A DNA stretch of 64,000 nucleotides, taken from contig JAHLLA010000001.1 in the NCBI GenBank assembly GCA_020444415.1, positions 124,001-188,000 of the forward strand, given 5' to 3'. The notes beneath the pieces are model-generated. The model had not been told where the DNA came from and searched no databases. It worked only from the letters and a program-made list of their open reading frames with translations. Positions 1-9,700 of this stretch are shown here, piece after piece; position 1 is the first letter of the stretch; each line of letters begins with the position of its first letter. The position numbers were made by a program, and so were the translations under genes. Source of the DNA: Bacteroidota bacterium. Its GTDB lineage: Bacteria > Bacteroidota > Bacteroidia > Bacteroidales > F082.

Positions 1-1146
1 AGGGAACAATTTGAAACCCTTTTAAATTCGGCATGGGGGCAAATGTTGGTGGATATTTCTGCAAGCCGCAATATCAGCATAGACGATCTGAATAACATTG
101 CCGACAAATTGGAATTAACGACTGCTGAAAATGCCCTTGAATACAACTTTATTGACGGAATTTTATACCGGGATGAACTGATCGATTTATTGAAGGAGAA
201 AACCGGGCGTGAAGAAGATGATAAAGTAAACAGCGTGAGCTTTGGAAAATACACCAACGCGAAAAGCAAAAAAGAACGCAAAATGACCAAAAATAAAGTG
301 GCAGTAATTTATGCTGAAGGCAGCATTGTTCAGGGCAAAGGCGGACAGGGAGAAATAGGTTCTGCGTCGCTGGCAGCTACAATTCGTAAGGTAAGAAAAG
401 ATGAAAATGTGCAAGCTATTGTTTTCCGCGTCAACTCACCGGGCGGCGATGCACAGGCATCTGAAGAAATTCGCCGGGAAGTCGAACTTGCAGGGGCTAA
501 TATCCCTCTTATAGTTTCCATGGGCAACCTGGCTGCATCTGGTGGTTATTGGATATCTACCAATGCCGATTATATCTTTGCACAACCCACTACCATTACT
601 GGTTCAATAGGTGTATTTGGTATCATCCCCAACTTTAAAGAATTATTCAACAACAAACTCGGAATCACCTTTGATGAGGTGATGACCAATGAAAATTCCG
701 ATTTCATTGATGTGATGAAGCCAATGAGCGAATTCCAGAAAGCTGTAATAAATGAGCAAATCGTTGAAATTTATGAAGATTTCACAAATCTTGTGGCCAA
801 TACACGTAACCTGGATGTAGCATACGTAAACGAAGTGGGCCGTGGCAGGGTATGGCTAGGTACCGATGCCCTTGAACTGAAACTTGTTGACCAAATGGGC
901 GGCATTGAGGATGCCATTGCCTATGCTGCCGAGCAAGCCGAATTAGGCGAAGAATACCGTTTATCTGAGTACCCCAAACAAGAAGATTTCTTTGAACAAT
1001 TAGTAAAAGAGATCATGGGTGATATAAAAACACATATCATAGGAAATGAATTAGGTGAGTTCAGAACCTATTACGACCAATACCAAAGCATTCGTAAAAT
1101 GGAAGGTGTTCAGGCACGTTTGCCATTCATTTATACAATTGATTAA
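1..1146 (+). CDS. sppA: Signal peptide peptidase SppA, 67K type (C-terminal part; 5-prime end outside window)
   Basis: Membrane-bound serine protease of family S49 that degrades leftover signal peptides in the membrane. The frame is open from base 1, so the gene enters from the left edge and only its C-terminal half is here. The second S49 repeat is clear: NSPGGDAQASEEI, followed by GNLAASGGYWIS, whose serine (codon 538-540) corresponds to the nucleophile of the Ser-Lys dyad, known in E. coli SppA. The partner lysine should lie just upstream of the window. The ATG at 43 is an internal Met, not the start, because coding similarity (REQFETLL) continues upstream of it. The gene ends in a strong hairpin terminator. 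Confidence 0.9.
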   Translation, partial: REQFETLLNSAWGQMLVDISASRNISIDDLNNIADKLELTTAENALEYNFIDGILYRDELIDLLKEKTGREEDDKVNSVSFGKYTNAKSKKERKMTKNKVAVIYAEGSIVQGKGGQGEIGSASLAATIRKVRKDENVQAIVFRVNSPGGDAQASEEIRREVELAGANIPLIVSMGNLAASGGYWISTNADYIFAQPTTITGSIGVFGIIPNFKELFNNKLGITFDEVMTNENSDFIDVMKPMSEFQKAVINEQIVEIYEDFTNLVANTRNLDVAYVNEVGRGRVWLGTDALELKLVDQMGGIEDAIAYAAEQAELGEEYRLSEYPKQEDFFEQLVKEIMGDIKTHIIGNELGEFRTYYDQYQSIRKMEGVQARLPFIYTID

Positions 1147-1165
1147 TTTTTGAAAAACTTTTAAT

Positions 1166-1203
1166 AGGGATAGTAACTTTTATTGTGTTACTATCCCTTT
1201 TCT
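1166..1203 (+). terminator. Rho-independent terminator of sppA
   Basis: A perfect 12-bp stem, AGGGATAGTAAC (1166-1177) with GTTACTATCCCT (1187-1198), encloses a 9-base loop and runs into a T-rich tail. It lies 20 bases after the sppA stop. Confidence 0.85.
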
Positions 1204-1378
1204 ATTGGTATGCGATAAAAAAGGGAATGTTCATATTCCTAACCCATCTTTATTCCAGGTATAATTTATTCTTTATTCTTTTGCTCCTGTTTTGTTAAGT
1301 ATTTGTTAATTAATAAGTAAGGGTTCGTAAATTATTTACTTTCGGCCCACTTATCAATTTTTATTAAAATATAAACAC

Positions 1379-2119
1379 ATGAAAAAAACATTTATGCTTA
1401 CCGCTTTACTTATTGGAGCGTGCCTGATGACCATTGGTCAAACTGATTACAAAATGTGGCAACTGGTATATTTAAAAGCACTGCCAGGTGCTGATATGGA
1501 AGCCGCAGCAAAGGCCATGGCCGACCACAACAAAAATTTTCATCCCGATGGAAAATACCATGCCTCTGTATGGGCCAACAATACAGGCAGCCGTGTAGGA
1601 ACCTTATGTTGGGTAATGGGACCTGCTACTTTTACAGATCATGATGCCCGTCCTTCAGGTAAAGATCATGACAAAGACTGGCGCAATGTGATGCAATATT
1701 TTAAACTTGTTTCCAACGAATACTGGAAATTGGATGAAAAGAAATCATATGAACCCGAAGGTTTCGAATTTGGAGATAAGGTTATATGGACAGTTTATGA
1801 TATAGCTCCGGGAGAAGGTTACAGATTCGCAGCCTTATTAGAGAAAATTTCTGAAGTATATAAAGAGAAAAAATATGATCATAATTTCGCTGTCTACTGG
1901 AATAAATTCGACAATAAAGATGGTCGTGATGCAGCTATTGAAGTTTCCTTTAGCAAGTGGGCTTTTATAGACGAAGATAATTCCATGAAAAAGGACTATG
2001 AAGAAGTTCACGGAGAAGGCAGTTGGTGGAAAGCAATTGAAGAATACCGTGATTGCGTTGTTTCCTCAGAAGATGAAGTTTCGGTACTGATTCCTGAAAT
2101 GAGTTCTCCTGTAGAGTAG
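1379..2119 (+). CDS. Secreted protein of unknown function, 246 aa (paralogue of 25908-26648)
   Basis: I do not recognise a named domain. The first 20 residues (MKKTFMLTALLIGACLMTIGQ) form a Sec signal peptide, so the protein is periplasmic or surface exposed. The mature part begins TDYKMW. The same length, the same TDY start after the signal peptide, and shared blocks occur in the gene at 25908-26648: MGP-TFTD, SEVYKEK-Y, RDAA, and EVHGEGSW near the C-terminus. The two are therefore paralogues of one small family. The fold could be of the dimeric alpha-beta barrel type (NIPSNAP/ABM-like: short beta-alpha-beta repeats), but this is inference. It is a single-gene unit with terminators on both sides; a TACTTTCG at 1337-1344 may be a variant -7 element. 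Confidence 0.8.
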   Translation: MKKTFMLTALLIGACLMTIGQTDYKMWQLVYLKALPGADMEAAAKAMADHNKNFHPDGKYHASVWANNTGSRVGTLCWVMGPATFTDHDARPSGKDHDKDWRNVMQYFKLVSNEYWKLDEKKSYEPEGFEFGDKVIWTVYDIAPGEGYRFAALLEKISEVYKEKKYDHNFAVYWNKFDNKDGRDAAIEVSFSKWAFIDEDNSMKKDYEEVHGEGSWWKAIEEYRDCVVSSEDEVSVLIPEMSSPVE

Positions 2120-2140
2120 AACACCATCATTAAAAATATT

Positions 2141-2173
2141 AATCCCGGCAGAACCATCTTCCGGGATTTTTTT
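2141..2173 (+). terminator. Rho-independent terminator
   Basis: AATCCCGG (2141-2148) pairs with CCGGGATT (2161-2168), followed by a T run. It closes the single-gene unit 1379-2119. Confidence 0.8.
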
Positions 2174-2245
2174 ATCTGAATTATTCAAATTTATATCTTC
2201 GCAGCATGTCTGACCAAACTGGTTAGCAAGTCCAATTAAAACCAT

Positions 2246-2590
2246 ATGGCATTTGATGAATTCCTGGCCGACCGCATTCGTGTCGCATTGAAAGAGAAAA
2301 AAGCCCGCTTCACCGAAAAGAAGATGATGGGCGGAATGGCATTTATGGTTGATGATAAAATGTGTGTGGGTGTCATTAAAAACAACATGATGGCCCGCAT
2401 TGATCCTGGTGTTTATGAAGCTTCAATAACAAGACACGGTTGCCGGCCCATGGATTTTACCGGAAAGCCAATGAAAGGTTGGGTGTACCTGGAACCGGAA
2501 GCCATCGACATGGATGATGATTTGAATGACTGGATTCAACTGGCGCTTGATTACAATCCAAAAGCTGTTTCAAGTAAAAAGAAAAAGTAA
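2246..2590 (+). CDS. TfoX N-terminal domain protein
   Basis: A 114-aa protein that is almost entirely a TfoX_N domain: MAFDEFLADRIR at the start, then the typical KKMMGGMAFMVDDKMCVGV and a C-terminal stretch ending in lysines. In Gammaproteobacteria the two-domain TfoX/Sxy controls competence, but stand-alone TfoX_N proteins like this are common in Bacteroidota and have no settled role. The DNA-binding-associated TfoX_C domain is missing, as is usual for these short forms. It abuts the next gene (its TAA is directly followed by the next ATG at 2591), so the two are probably co-transcribed. A TATCTTCG at 2194-2201 could be a weak -7 element. Confidence 0.85.
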   Translation: MAFDEFLADRIRVALKEKKARFTEKKMMGGMAFMVDDKMCVGVIKNNMMARIDPGVYEASITRHGCRPMDFTGKPMKGWVYLEPEAIDMDDDLNDWIQLALDYNPKAVSSKKKK

Positions 2591-3031
2591 ATGGAAGATA
2601 TATGGACATGCCCTGATTGTGGCCAGCAATTTCTGCATGAGAACCAATATCACTCCTGTAACGACAGAACCGTGGATAGTTTCTTCGTAGGAAAATCAAA
2701 TGATGTGATTGAACTTTTCAGGTATTTTGTGGAGGAATATCAAAAAATAGGAAGATTTGTATTACATCCGGCCAAGTCGCGTATTGCATTTGCTGCTAAG
2801 ATTCGTTTTGGTTATATAGCAAGAGTTGGTAAAGATTTTATAGATGTAGCGCTTACTTTTAACAAAGCTTACCATGATAACTTATGCTTTTACCGCATAG
2901 GGGAAGTGCCGGGTGGCAAAATCTTTCAACATTACATTCGGCTCAGGCACAAAGATGATCTTAACGAAGAAGTAAGAAAGTTTATGCGAATGGCATTGCA
3001 GGCTGGCAATAAACAACTAATAAGCGGTTAA
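2591..3031 (+). CDS. DUF5655-like protein with N-terminal zinc-ribbon-like cysteines
   Basis: A 146-aa cytoplasmic protein. Residues 1-25 carry a C-x2-C...C pattern with a nearby His (TCPDCGQQF...YHSCN), suggesting a small metal-binding knuckle. The rest (FFVGKSNDVIELFRYF...FVLHPAKSRIAFAAKIRFGYIARVGKDFIDV) resembles DUF5655, a domain of unknown function sometimes found near restriction or transport genes. The start codon directly follows the stop of the TfoX_N gene, so translation is likely coupled. The family assignment is by recognition of the sequence pattern and is moderately sure; no catalytic residues can be named. Confidence 0.7.
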   Translation: MEDIWTCPDCGQQFLHENQYHSCNDRTVDSFFVGKSNDVIELFRYFVEEYQKIGRFVLHPAKSRIAFAAKIRFGYIARVGKDFIDVALTFNKAYHDNLCFYRIGEVPGGKIFQHYIRLRHKDDLNEEVRKFMRMALQAGNKQLISG

Positions 3032-3039
3032 TATTATTT

Positions 3040-3504
3040 ATGATGATGATTCATTTAAGATTTTTGAAATACTTATTCTTATCCTTGATTTTCATTACAA
3101 ATTCTCTCGTTTCGCAGGATAAAATTGAAACAGGAAATATTGAGGTGACCATTCAGGATATTGATTTGGATGAAGAAGGAGAATTGGTGATTCTGCTGTT
3201 CAATAGCGAAGAATCGTGGTTAGAAGCTGATCAATACTATAAGGTCATCAAAGTATCTCCAGCAAAAAAGTCAGAGAAAATCATATTTGAGAACATTTCT
3301 TTCGGATCCGGTTATGCTATTGAAGTGGTTCATGATGAAAACAACAACTTGAAAATGGATATGCGCATACTCCCCTACCCCAAACCCAAAGAAGGAGTTG
3401 GAGTGTCCAACAATACATTCCGGGCCGGACCACCTGAATATGAAAAAGCGAAATTTTCTCTCGACCAGCCAACAGTTGAACTTCATATTCAGATGAAATA
3501 TTAA
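3040..3504 (+). CDS. DUF2141 secreted protein
   Basis: A 154-aa exported protein. After a hydrophobic signal peptide (residues about 1-25, ending near LVSQ) the mature part matches the DUF2141 pattern: a beta-rich domain with LVILLFNSEESWL near the start, a central GSGYAIEVVHDENNNLKMD and the following GVGVSNN. The D-x-N-x-N-x-x-D-like stretch suggests a calcium-binding-like loop, as seen in this family. The function is unknown. Three in-frame ATGs (3040, 3043 and 3046) make the exact start uncertain by a few residues. It is 8 bases after the DUF5655-like gene and probably part of the same transcript. Confidence 0.8.
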   Translation: MMMIHLRFLKYLFLSLIFITNSLVSQDKIETGNIEVTIQDIDLDEEGELVILLFNSEESWLEADQYYKVIKVSPAKKSEKIIFENISFGSGYAIEVVHDENNNLKMDMRILPYPKPKEGVGVSNNTFRAGPPEYEKAKFSLDQPTVELHIQMKY

Positions 3505-3550
3505 ACAACGCTTGAACAATAATTATATCTAAATGTTTCTAATCTAAAAG

Positions 3551-4039
3551 ATGCATATCATGAACAAAGAATTCTATACATACCATGCTATATCGCTTCA
3601 GGGCGAAGAAATCAGCATGGAACAATATAAAAATAAGGTAGTTTTAATCGTTAATACAGCCAGCAAATGTGGTTTTACACCTCAGTATGAAGGTCTGGAA
3701 AAGCTGCATGAGAAATACCATAAAGAAGGATTGGTAATTCTCGGATTTCCATGCAACCAGTTTGCCAACCAGGAACCCGGAGGAAAAACTGAGATTGAAG
3801 CTTGTGTGTTGAATTACGGGGTATCATTCCAAATGTTCGACAAAGTAAATGTAAATGGAAAGGAAGCACATCCCCTGTTCAAATTTTTAAAAAAATCATT
3901 ACCCGGTACACTGGGTGGTCGTATCAAATGGAATTTTACCAAGTTCCTGTTGGATGCCGAAGGCAACCCTGTCAAACGATTCGGTCCTTCCACCAAACCT
4001 CAGGAAATAGAAAAAGACATCAAGAATCTATTGCAATAA
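3551..4039 (+). CDS. Glutathione peroxidase family (thiol peroxidase)
   Basis: Reduces hydrogen peroxide or organic peroxides. In bacteria lacking glutathione the reductant is usually thioredoxin (family knowledge). At 162 aa it has the normal length of the small monomeric GPx. Catalytic signatures are complete: the peroxidatic Cys40 in NTASKCGFT, the Gln in [13 protein letters not shown], and the Trp-Asn pair in KWNFTKFL. The cysteine form, not selenocysteine, is used. A second cysteine (FPCNQ region, Cys68) could resolve the disulfide. There is no signal peptide, so it is cytoplasmic. An alternative start is the Met at 3560. It is followed after 14 bases by the metallo-hydrolase gene. Confidence 0.92.
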   Translation: MHIMNKEFYTYHAISLQGEEISMEQYKNKVVLIVNTASKCGFTPQYEGLEKLHEKYHKEGLVILGFPCNQFANQEPGGKTEIEACVLNYGVSFQMFDKVNVNGKEAHPLFKFLKKSLPGTLGGRIKWNFTKFLLDAEGNPVKRFGPSTKPQEIEKDIKNLLQ

Positions 4040-4053
4040 GCCTTTGAAATCAA

Positions 4054-5169
4054 ATGAGAAAATTCCTCAAGTGGCTGTTCATTTCTGTTATTCTAGTCAT
4101 ATTTATCATAATTGCTGCGATCATGATTGTTCCTAAAATAGCTCCGCAATTTGGGGCCAATGCCACTGGTTCCAGGCAGGAAAGAATAGAAAATTCACCA
4201 CATTTTAAAGATGGTCAATTTAAAAACCTGGTTGATACGCCCATGTACGGCGAAAATACATCGCTCTGGCAATCTATGGTCAAATTAATAAAAGGTGGTA
4301 AAAACAGGGAGCCAGACACAGTCATTGAAACTAAAAAATTAAATGTTGATAGTGCAAATCCTGATGAAGTATCCGTCACATGGTTTGGCCACTCTACTGT
4401 TTTATTGCAAATAGCCGGGAAAAATATGCTGATTGATCCGGTTTTCAGCAACCATGCTTCTCCATTTGCTTTTATGGGTCCCAAAGCTTTTCCGTATTCC
4501 CATCCATATAGCATAGATGATCTGCCGGAAATCGATGCTATTATTATTTCTCATGACCATTATGACCACCTGGATTATGAAACCATCTTAAAACTGAAAA
4601 ACCTGGCCATTCCATTTTATGTACCGCTCGGGTTGGGGGCTCATTTGGAGAAATGGGGCATCCCGGCTCACAATATTACCGAGGCAGAATGGTGGGACGA
4701 ATTCCAATTTAATCGGGAAATAGTATTCGCATGCGTGCCCATGCGCCACTTTTCAGGAAGGGGAATTGCCGACAGGAATAAAACCCTTTGGGCCGGATGG
4801 GTGATCAAATCAGAAAAACACACTGTTATTCATACAGGTGATTCTGGCTATGGCGAACATTTTAAACAAATCGGCGAAAAATACGGTCCATTCGACCTCA
4901 CCATGGTTGAGTGCGGCCAATATAATGAAGGATGGCCTTACATCCACATGACACCCGAGGAAACCGTTCAGGCCCATATCGACCTGGGTGGCAAATTGTT
5001 ATTACCTATCCACTGGGGACGGTTCAATTTAAGTTTACATAGCTGGACCGATCCTGTAGAACGGGCTTCTGTGGCTTCAAATCAAAATCGTGTCGATTTA
5101 ATTACACCAGTGCCAGGCCAAATGGTAACCATTAGCAATCCTCTGGCCTATTATGAATGGTGGAAATAG
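4054..5169 (+). CDS. Membrane-anchored metallo-beta-lactamase-fold hydrolase (NAPE-PLD-like)
   Basis: A 371-aa protein with an N-terminal membrane segment (residues about 7-28), so the catalytic domain is likely periplasmic and tethered. The MBL fold is clear: WFGHSTVLLQ, IDPVFSNHASP, the metal motif SHDHYDHLD (His167, His169, Asp171, His172), HFSGRGI, HTGDSGYG and the final LPIHWGRF. The MGPKAFPYSHPY stretch and the ECGQYNEGWPYIHMTPEE block are typical of the group that includes N-acyl-phosphatidylethanolamine phospholipase D and E. coli UlaG-like proteins. The substrate is not known; a phospholipid or lactone is possible. It may share a transcript with the peroxidase gene upstream. Confidence 0.88.
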   Translation: MRKFLKWLFISVILVIFIIIAAIMIVPKIAPQFGANATGSRQERIENSPHFKDGQFKNLVDTPMYGENTSLWQSMVKLIKGGKNREPDTVIETKKLNVDSANPDEVSVTWFGHSTVLLQIAGKNMLIDPVFSNHASPFAFMGPKAFPYSHPYSIDDLPEIDAIIISHDHYDHLDYETILKLKNLAIPFYVPLGLGAHLEKWGIPAHNITEAEWWDEFQFNREIVFACVPMRHFSGRGIADRNKTLWAGWVIKSEKHTVIHTGDSGYGEHFKQIGEKYGPFDLTMVECGQYNEGWPYIHMTPEETVQAHIDLGGKLLLPIHWGRFNLSLHSWTDPVERASVASNQNRVDLITPVPGQMVTISNPLAYYEWWK

Positions 5170-5272
5170 TTGTTCGTACTGATTATAAATTAGCAAATGA
5201 CTGTTAATCTTCTCATGGATATATAAATTATTTATACTTTTATCCCATTGTAAAAATCAAAATTCTATCGAT

Positions 5273-5539
5273 ATGACAAGAGTAGTTTTAGAAGCATGTA
5301 AAGGCAACAAACACGGGGACTGTGTTGAAGTATGTCCTGCGGATTGCTTTTATGAATTAGACGATATGCTGGTTATTAATCCTGATGATTGTACAGATTG
5401 TTCAGCTTGCGAAAGCGAATGTCCTGAAGAAGCCATTGTTCCTGATGATGAGGCTCCCCAGGAATGGATCGATTTCAATGCCAATGCTGATTTTGACAAT
5501 TTGAAAAATATCACGGATAAAGATGAGATAACCAGGTAA
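5273..5539 (+). CDS. fdxA: 7Fe-type ferredoxin (3Fe-4S plus 4Fe-4S)
   Basis: A small acidic electron carrier of 88 aa. It follows the Azotobacter ferredoxin I pattern closely: Cys9, Cys17, Cys21, Cys25 ([12 protein letters not shown]), then Cys40, Cys43, Cys46, Cys50 ([14 protein letters not shown]). By analogy Cys9, Cys17 and Cys50 would hold a 3Fe-4S cluster and Cys21, Cys40, Cys43 and Cys46 a 4Fe-4S cluster. The non-ligand Cys11 of Azotobacter ferredoxin is replaced by Asn12, which leaves the cluster ligands intact. A likely partner is the PFOR encoded 1.2 kb downstream, or the ferredoxin-NADP reductase at 22098. A possible -7 element is TACTTTTA at 5235-5242. Confidence 0.9.
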   Translation: MTRVVLEACKGNKHGDCVEVCPADCFYELDDMLVINPDDCTDCSACESECPEEAIVPDDEAPQEWIDFNANADFDNLKNITDKDEITR

Positions 5540-5560
5540 TCAAGTGTTAACTCAAAAACA

Positions 5561-5600
5561 AAAGCCGCTCGAAAGAGCGGCTTTTTTTATGTTGGGCCCA
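5561..5600 (+). terminator. Ferredoxin terminator, first copy of a repeated terminator module
   Basis: AGCCGCTC (5563-5570), loop GAAA, GAGCGGCT (5575-5582), then a T run and ATGTTGGGCCCA. Nearly the same 40 bases recur at 6692-6731, with the loop reading TTTC instead of GAAA. Confidence 0.9.
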
Positions 5601-5661
5601 GATTTATGACCAAATACTGATTCACGATTTTACTTAGGATTACCTTTTAACCGACAAGAAA

Positions 5662-5692
5662 TTGCATTAATTTGACTATCTGTCTAAATTTG
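5662..5692 (+). promoter_or_regulatory. Bacteroidota-type promoter for the acyltransferase gene
   Basis: TTG at 5662-5664 (-33 element), 20 bases of spacer, then TAAATTTG at 5685-5692, a perfect match to the -7 consensus TAnnTTTG. It predicts a leader of about 75 bases before the ATG at 5777. Confidence 0.7.
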
Positions 5693-5776
5693 CACCGGTA
5701 TAATTAATTCATATACTCTGCCAGATCGCCTTACCAATTTGTATCCGGCGGCAGGATAAGTATCCGATAAAGCCAG

Positions 5777-6652
5777 ATGAAATACAAGAACATCATTAAA
5801 TTTTTTCCTTTCTACTTGCTATCAATTGCACCGATTGCTTTTTTATATCTGTTATCGAGCGTGGTATATTTCATGCTTTATCATCTATTGAGGTACAGAA
5901 GAAAAATAGTAAACAACAATCTCAGTAGAGCTTTTCCAGATAAAAGCGAACAGGAGATCAGAAGTATTGAAAAAAAATTCTACCGGCACTTTTGTGATAT
6001 CTGGTTCGAATCAATTAAAGTGTTGACGATAAGCAAGACGACCTTATTCAAACGGTTCCGTGTGTTGAATCCTGGTCTGATCGAAAAGTATTTTGATGAA
6101 AACAGGAGTGTAATTTTATATACGGCGCATCAGGGAAATTGGGAGTGGCTCATATTTTTGCCTTTGTTTCTGCCACACCATGTGTTGGCACTTTATCAGC
6201 GGCAGTCGAGCAGTTATTTTGATGAATTGATGAAACTGATTAGGGAAAGATTTGGTGTAAATTGTGTTGAATCGGACAAAGGTTACCGCACCATTCTGAA
6301 TTTTAAACAACGGGATCTTCACACCTTAACTTATATCCTCGGCGACCAGAGTCCCAAAAAGAATATGAATAAACACTGGGTACAGTTCATGAACCGTGAA
6401 ACCGCTTTCCTGATCGGTGCCGACCGGATTGCGAAAAAAAGCAACCAGGTAGTTGTATTTGCTGCGTTTAAAAAACCCCGGCGAGGTTATTATGAACTTG
6501 AGTTTACTGTGATCGAAGAAGCACCTACGCAAAATAAACATTTCGAAATCATTGACCGGTATGCCGGCTTGCTGGAAAAAACAATTACAGAATCACCGGA
6601 ATTATACTTATGGAGCCACAACAAGTGGAAATTAACAAATAATGGAAGTTGA
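5777..6652 (+). CDS. LpxL/HtrB-family lipid A (lysophospholipid) acyltransferase
   Basis: Inner-membrane enzyme that adds a secondary acyl chain to lipid A or a related aminolipid. It has 291 aa, the usual length. An N-terminal hydrophobic anchor (residues about 7-38) is followed by the family stretch NNNLSRAFPDKSEQEI, the catalytic H-x4-D/E motif as HQGNWE (His118, Glu123), and the later GDQSPKK block. It stands alone between two copies of the same terminator module and has its own consensus promoter. Exact acyl donor and acceptor cannot be told from the sequence. Confidence 0.9.
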   Translation: MKYKNIIKFFPFYLLSIAPIAFLYLLSSVVYFMLYHLLRYRRKIVNNNLSRAFPDKSEQEIRSIEKKFYRHFCDIWFESIKVLTISKTTLFKRFRVLNPGLIEKYFDENRSVILYTAHQGNWEWLIFLPLFLPHHVLALYQRQSSSYFDELMKLIRERFGVNCVESDKGYRTILNFKQRDLHTLTYILGDQSPKKNMNKHWVQFMNRETAFLIGADRIAKKSNQVVVFAAFKKPRRGYYELEFTVIEEAPTQNKHFEIIDRYAGLLEKTITESPELYLWSHNKWKLTNNGS

Positions 6653-6691
6653 TGAGAACCGTGATGTTACATGCTTAAGAATCTAAAAAAT

Positions 6692-6731
6692 AAAAGCCGC
6701 TCTTTCGAGCGGCTTTTTTATGTTGGGCCCA
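6692..6731 (-). terminator. PFOR terminator (bidirectional), second copy of the repeated terminator module
   Basis: AGCCGCTC (6695-6702), loop TTTC, GAGCGGCT (6707-6714), flanked by A-rich and T-rich runs, then ATGTTGGGCCCA. Read on the minus strand the loop is GAAA, so it can end PFOR as well as the acyltransferase transcript. Confidence 0.85.
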
Positions 6732-6738
6732 CCGGGTT

Positions 6739-9700
6739 TTATTCAACTAATGAATAATCCATAGCAGCATGACGTTTATAAAACTCATACCGCCATTTTG
6801 CATTCTTGATAGCTAAGGCTCCAAGTTCTTTTGCCCTTTCAGGGAAAGTTTTTTTCAATGATAAGAAGCGAACTTCCATATCACGGAATTGCTCGAATTT
6901 ATTCCAGTCAGGTTCTTTTGAATCCAATTGGAAAGGATTCTTGCCTTCATCCTCAAGCAGTGGATTGTAACGGAATAAAGACCAGTAACCTGAATCGACC
7001 GCAAATTTCTCTTCTGCTTGCGATTCGGCCATCGTATTACGCAAACCATGAGCGATACAAGGTGAATACGCAATGATCAATGAAGGGCCGGGGAATGACT
7101 CGGCTTCTTTCACTGCTTTGAAGTACTGGTTCATATTGGCGCCCATGGCCACCTGTGCCACATATATATAACCGTAGGTCATGAAAATAGCACCCAGGTC
7201 TTTTTTACGCACCACCTTACCGGAAGTCGCAAATTTAGCCACCGCTCCTGTAGGGCTTGCTTTTGACGCCTGTCCTCCCGTATTGGAATACACTTCCGTA
7301 TCCATTACAAGTATATTGATGTCTTCACCAGAGGCCAGTACATGGTCTAAGCCACCGTATCCGATATCATAAGCCCAGCCATCACCTCCGAATGACCAAA
7401 CTGATTTCTTGATGAAATACTGTTCGAGTTTCATCAGTTGCTTGGCAAGGTCATCTTTTTTTCCTTTGAGCACTTCCGAAACTTTAGCTGATGCTGTTTT
7501 GGAAGCTTCTCCGTCATGCATGGCTGCGAGCCATCCTTCAAATGCTTCTTTCCTGTCGGCATCAATTTTATTTTCCAATGCTTCTTTCATCAGAATTTCA
7601 ATACGCTCACGCATTTTTCTAACTCCTATAGCCATTCCGTAACCATATTCGGCATTGTCCTCAAATAACGAGTTAGCCCATGCTGGTCCTTTGCCTTCGG
7701 CATTGGTGGTATAAGGTGTAGATGGAGCTGAACCGCCATAGATGGATGAACAACCCGTAGCGTTTGCGATCATCATACGATCACCATACAATTGGGTGAT
7801 AAGTTGAATATAAGGTGTTTCTCCACAGCCCGCACATGCGCCTGAAAACTCAAATAAGCTTTGGGCAAACTGGCTATTTTTAAGATTGGCAAATTTATCC
7901 ACCACATGATCTTTGGGAGAAATATTATTGATAAAGAAATCCCAATTGGCATCTTCATGCATCTGTTCTTCCAACGGAACCATAACCAGCGATTTTTCTT
8001 TGGAAGGGCAAACGTCAGCACAACTACCACAACCCGTACAGTCAAGCACACTCACCTGGATGCGGAATTTATGCGGCGCCAGTTTTCCTTTGGTATCGAG
8101 TAATACAACATCATCAGGAACCTGTTTGGCTTCTTCCTCATCAATTAAGAATGGCCTGATAACAGCGTGCGGACAAACAAAAGCACACTGGTTACACTGG
8201 ATACAATTTTCAGGCAGCCATTCTGGTACATTCACCGCAATACCCCGTTTCTCAAATGCGGCTGTTCCCGGAGGAAAAGAACCGTCTTCGCGACCCAGGA
8301 ATGCGCTTACAGGAAGATCATCACCTTTCAGGTGTTCGATAGGTTTTACCACATCACGAACAAATTCTGGCATATCAGCATAAGGATTTGCTTCTTTCTT
8401 CAGTCCGATCTTAGCCCATTCTTTGGGGACTTTCATCTCAATCACTTCAGCACCTTTGTCAACAGCAGCAAAATTCATCCCGACGATCTCGTCACCTTTT
8501 CTTCCGTATGTCTTTTTGATGAATGATTTCATCAATGTTTCAGCTTCTTCATAAGGAATGATCTCTGCCACTTTAAAGAAAGCCGCCTGCATAATGGTAT
8601 TGGTTCTGCTTCCCAGTCCAATATCTGATGCAATCTTAGTCGCATTGATCATATAGAATTTGATATCGTTCTCCGCCATGAATTTCTTCATATGGTCAGG
8701 CAGACGATTGTTTGTTTCTTCTTCGTCCCAGATACTATTCAATAAGAAAGTTCCACCCTTTTTCATACCTTTCAGCATATCATACTTATTCAGATAAGCA
8801 GGCACGTGGCAGGCCACAAAGTCCGGTGTGTTCACTAGATAGGTAGAGCGAATCGGGTGATCGCCAAAACGCAAGTGCGATGTGGTGATACCTCCTGATT
8901 TTTTGGAGTCGTAAGCAAAATAGGCCTGTGCATATTTATCAGTCGCTTCTCCGATAATTTTGATGGAGTTTTTGTTCGCTCCCACAGTTCCGTCAGCACC
9001 CAAGCCATAAAATTTGGCTTCGTAAGTACCTTTGGGTGTAATACTAACTTCAGGCAGTAATGGTAATGATTTGTATGTCACATCATCAACGATACCTACT
9101 GTAAAACCATTTTTAGGTTCAGGAAGTTTGAGGTTTTCAAACACTGAAATGATTTGTGCCGGTGTCGTATCTTTTGAACTGAGCCCGTACCTGCCACCAT
9201 ATATTTCCGGGGCATTTTTCTTATTATAGAAAATCTCTTTGATATCCAGATAAAGTGGTTCGCCATTAGCGCCCGGTTCTTTTGTCCTGTCGAGAACTGC
9301 GATCTTTTTCACAGTTTTTGGCATCACCCTCAATAAATATTTTTCTGAGAACGGGCGGTATAAATGTACTGAGATCATTCCCACTTTTTCGCCTTTGCTC
9401 ACGAGATGATCAATGGTTTCACGGATGGTTTCCGTGGAGGAACCCATAGCTATTACCACATGTTCAGCATCTTCTGCGCCATGGTATGCAAACGGATGGT
9501 ATTCACGTCCGGTTAATTTTTTAATTTCCTGCATATACTCTTCCACGAGGTCAGGGATCGGATCATAAAAACGGTTGGAAGCTTCACGTGCCTGGAAATA
9601 AATATCAGGATTTTGAGCAGTTCCGCGTGTTACGGGATGCTCAGGATTCAAAGCATTGTCCCTGAATTTCTGCACATCTTCCCATGGGAATAAATGATTT

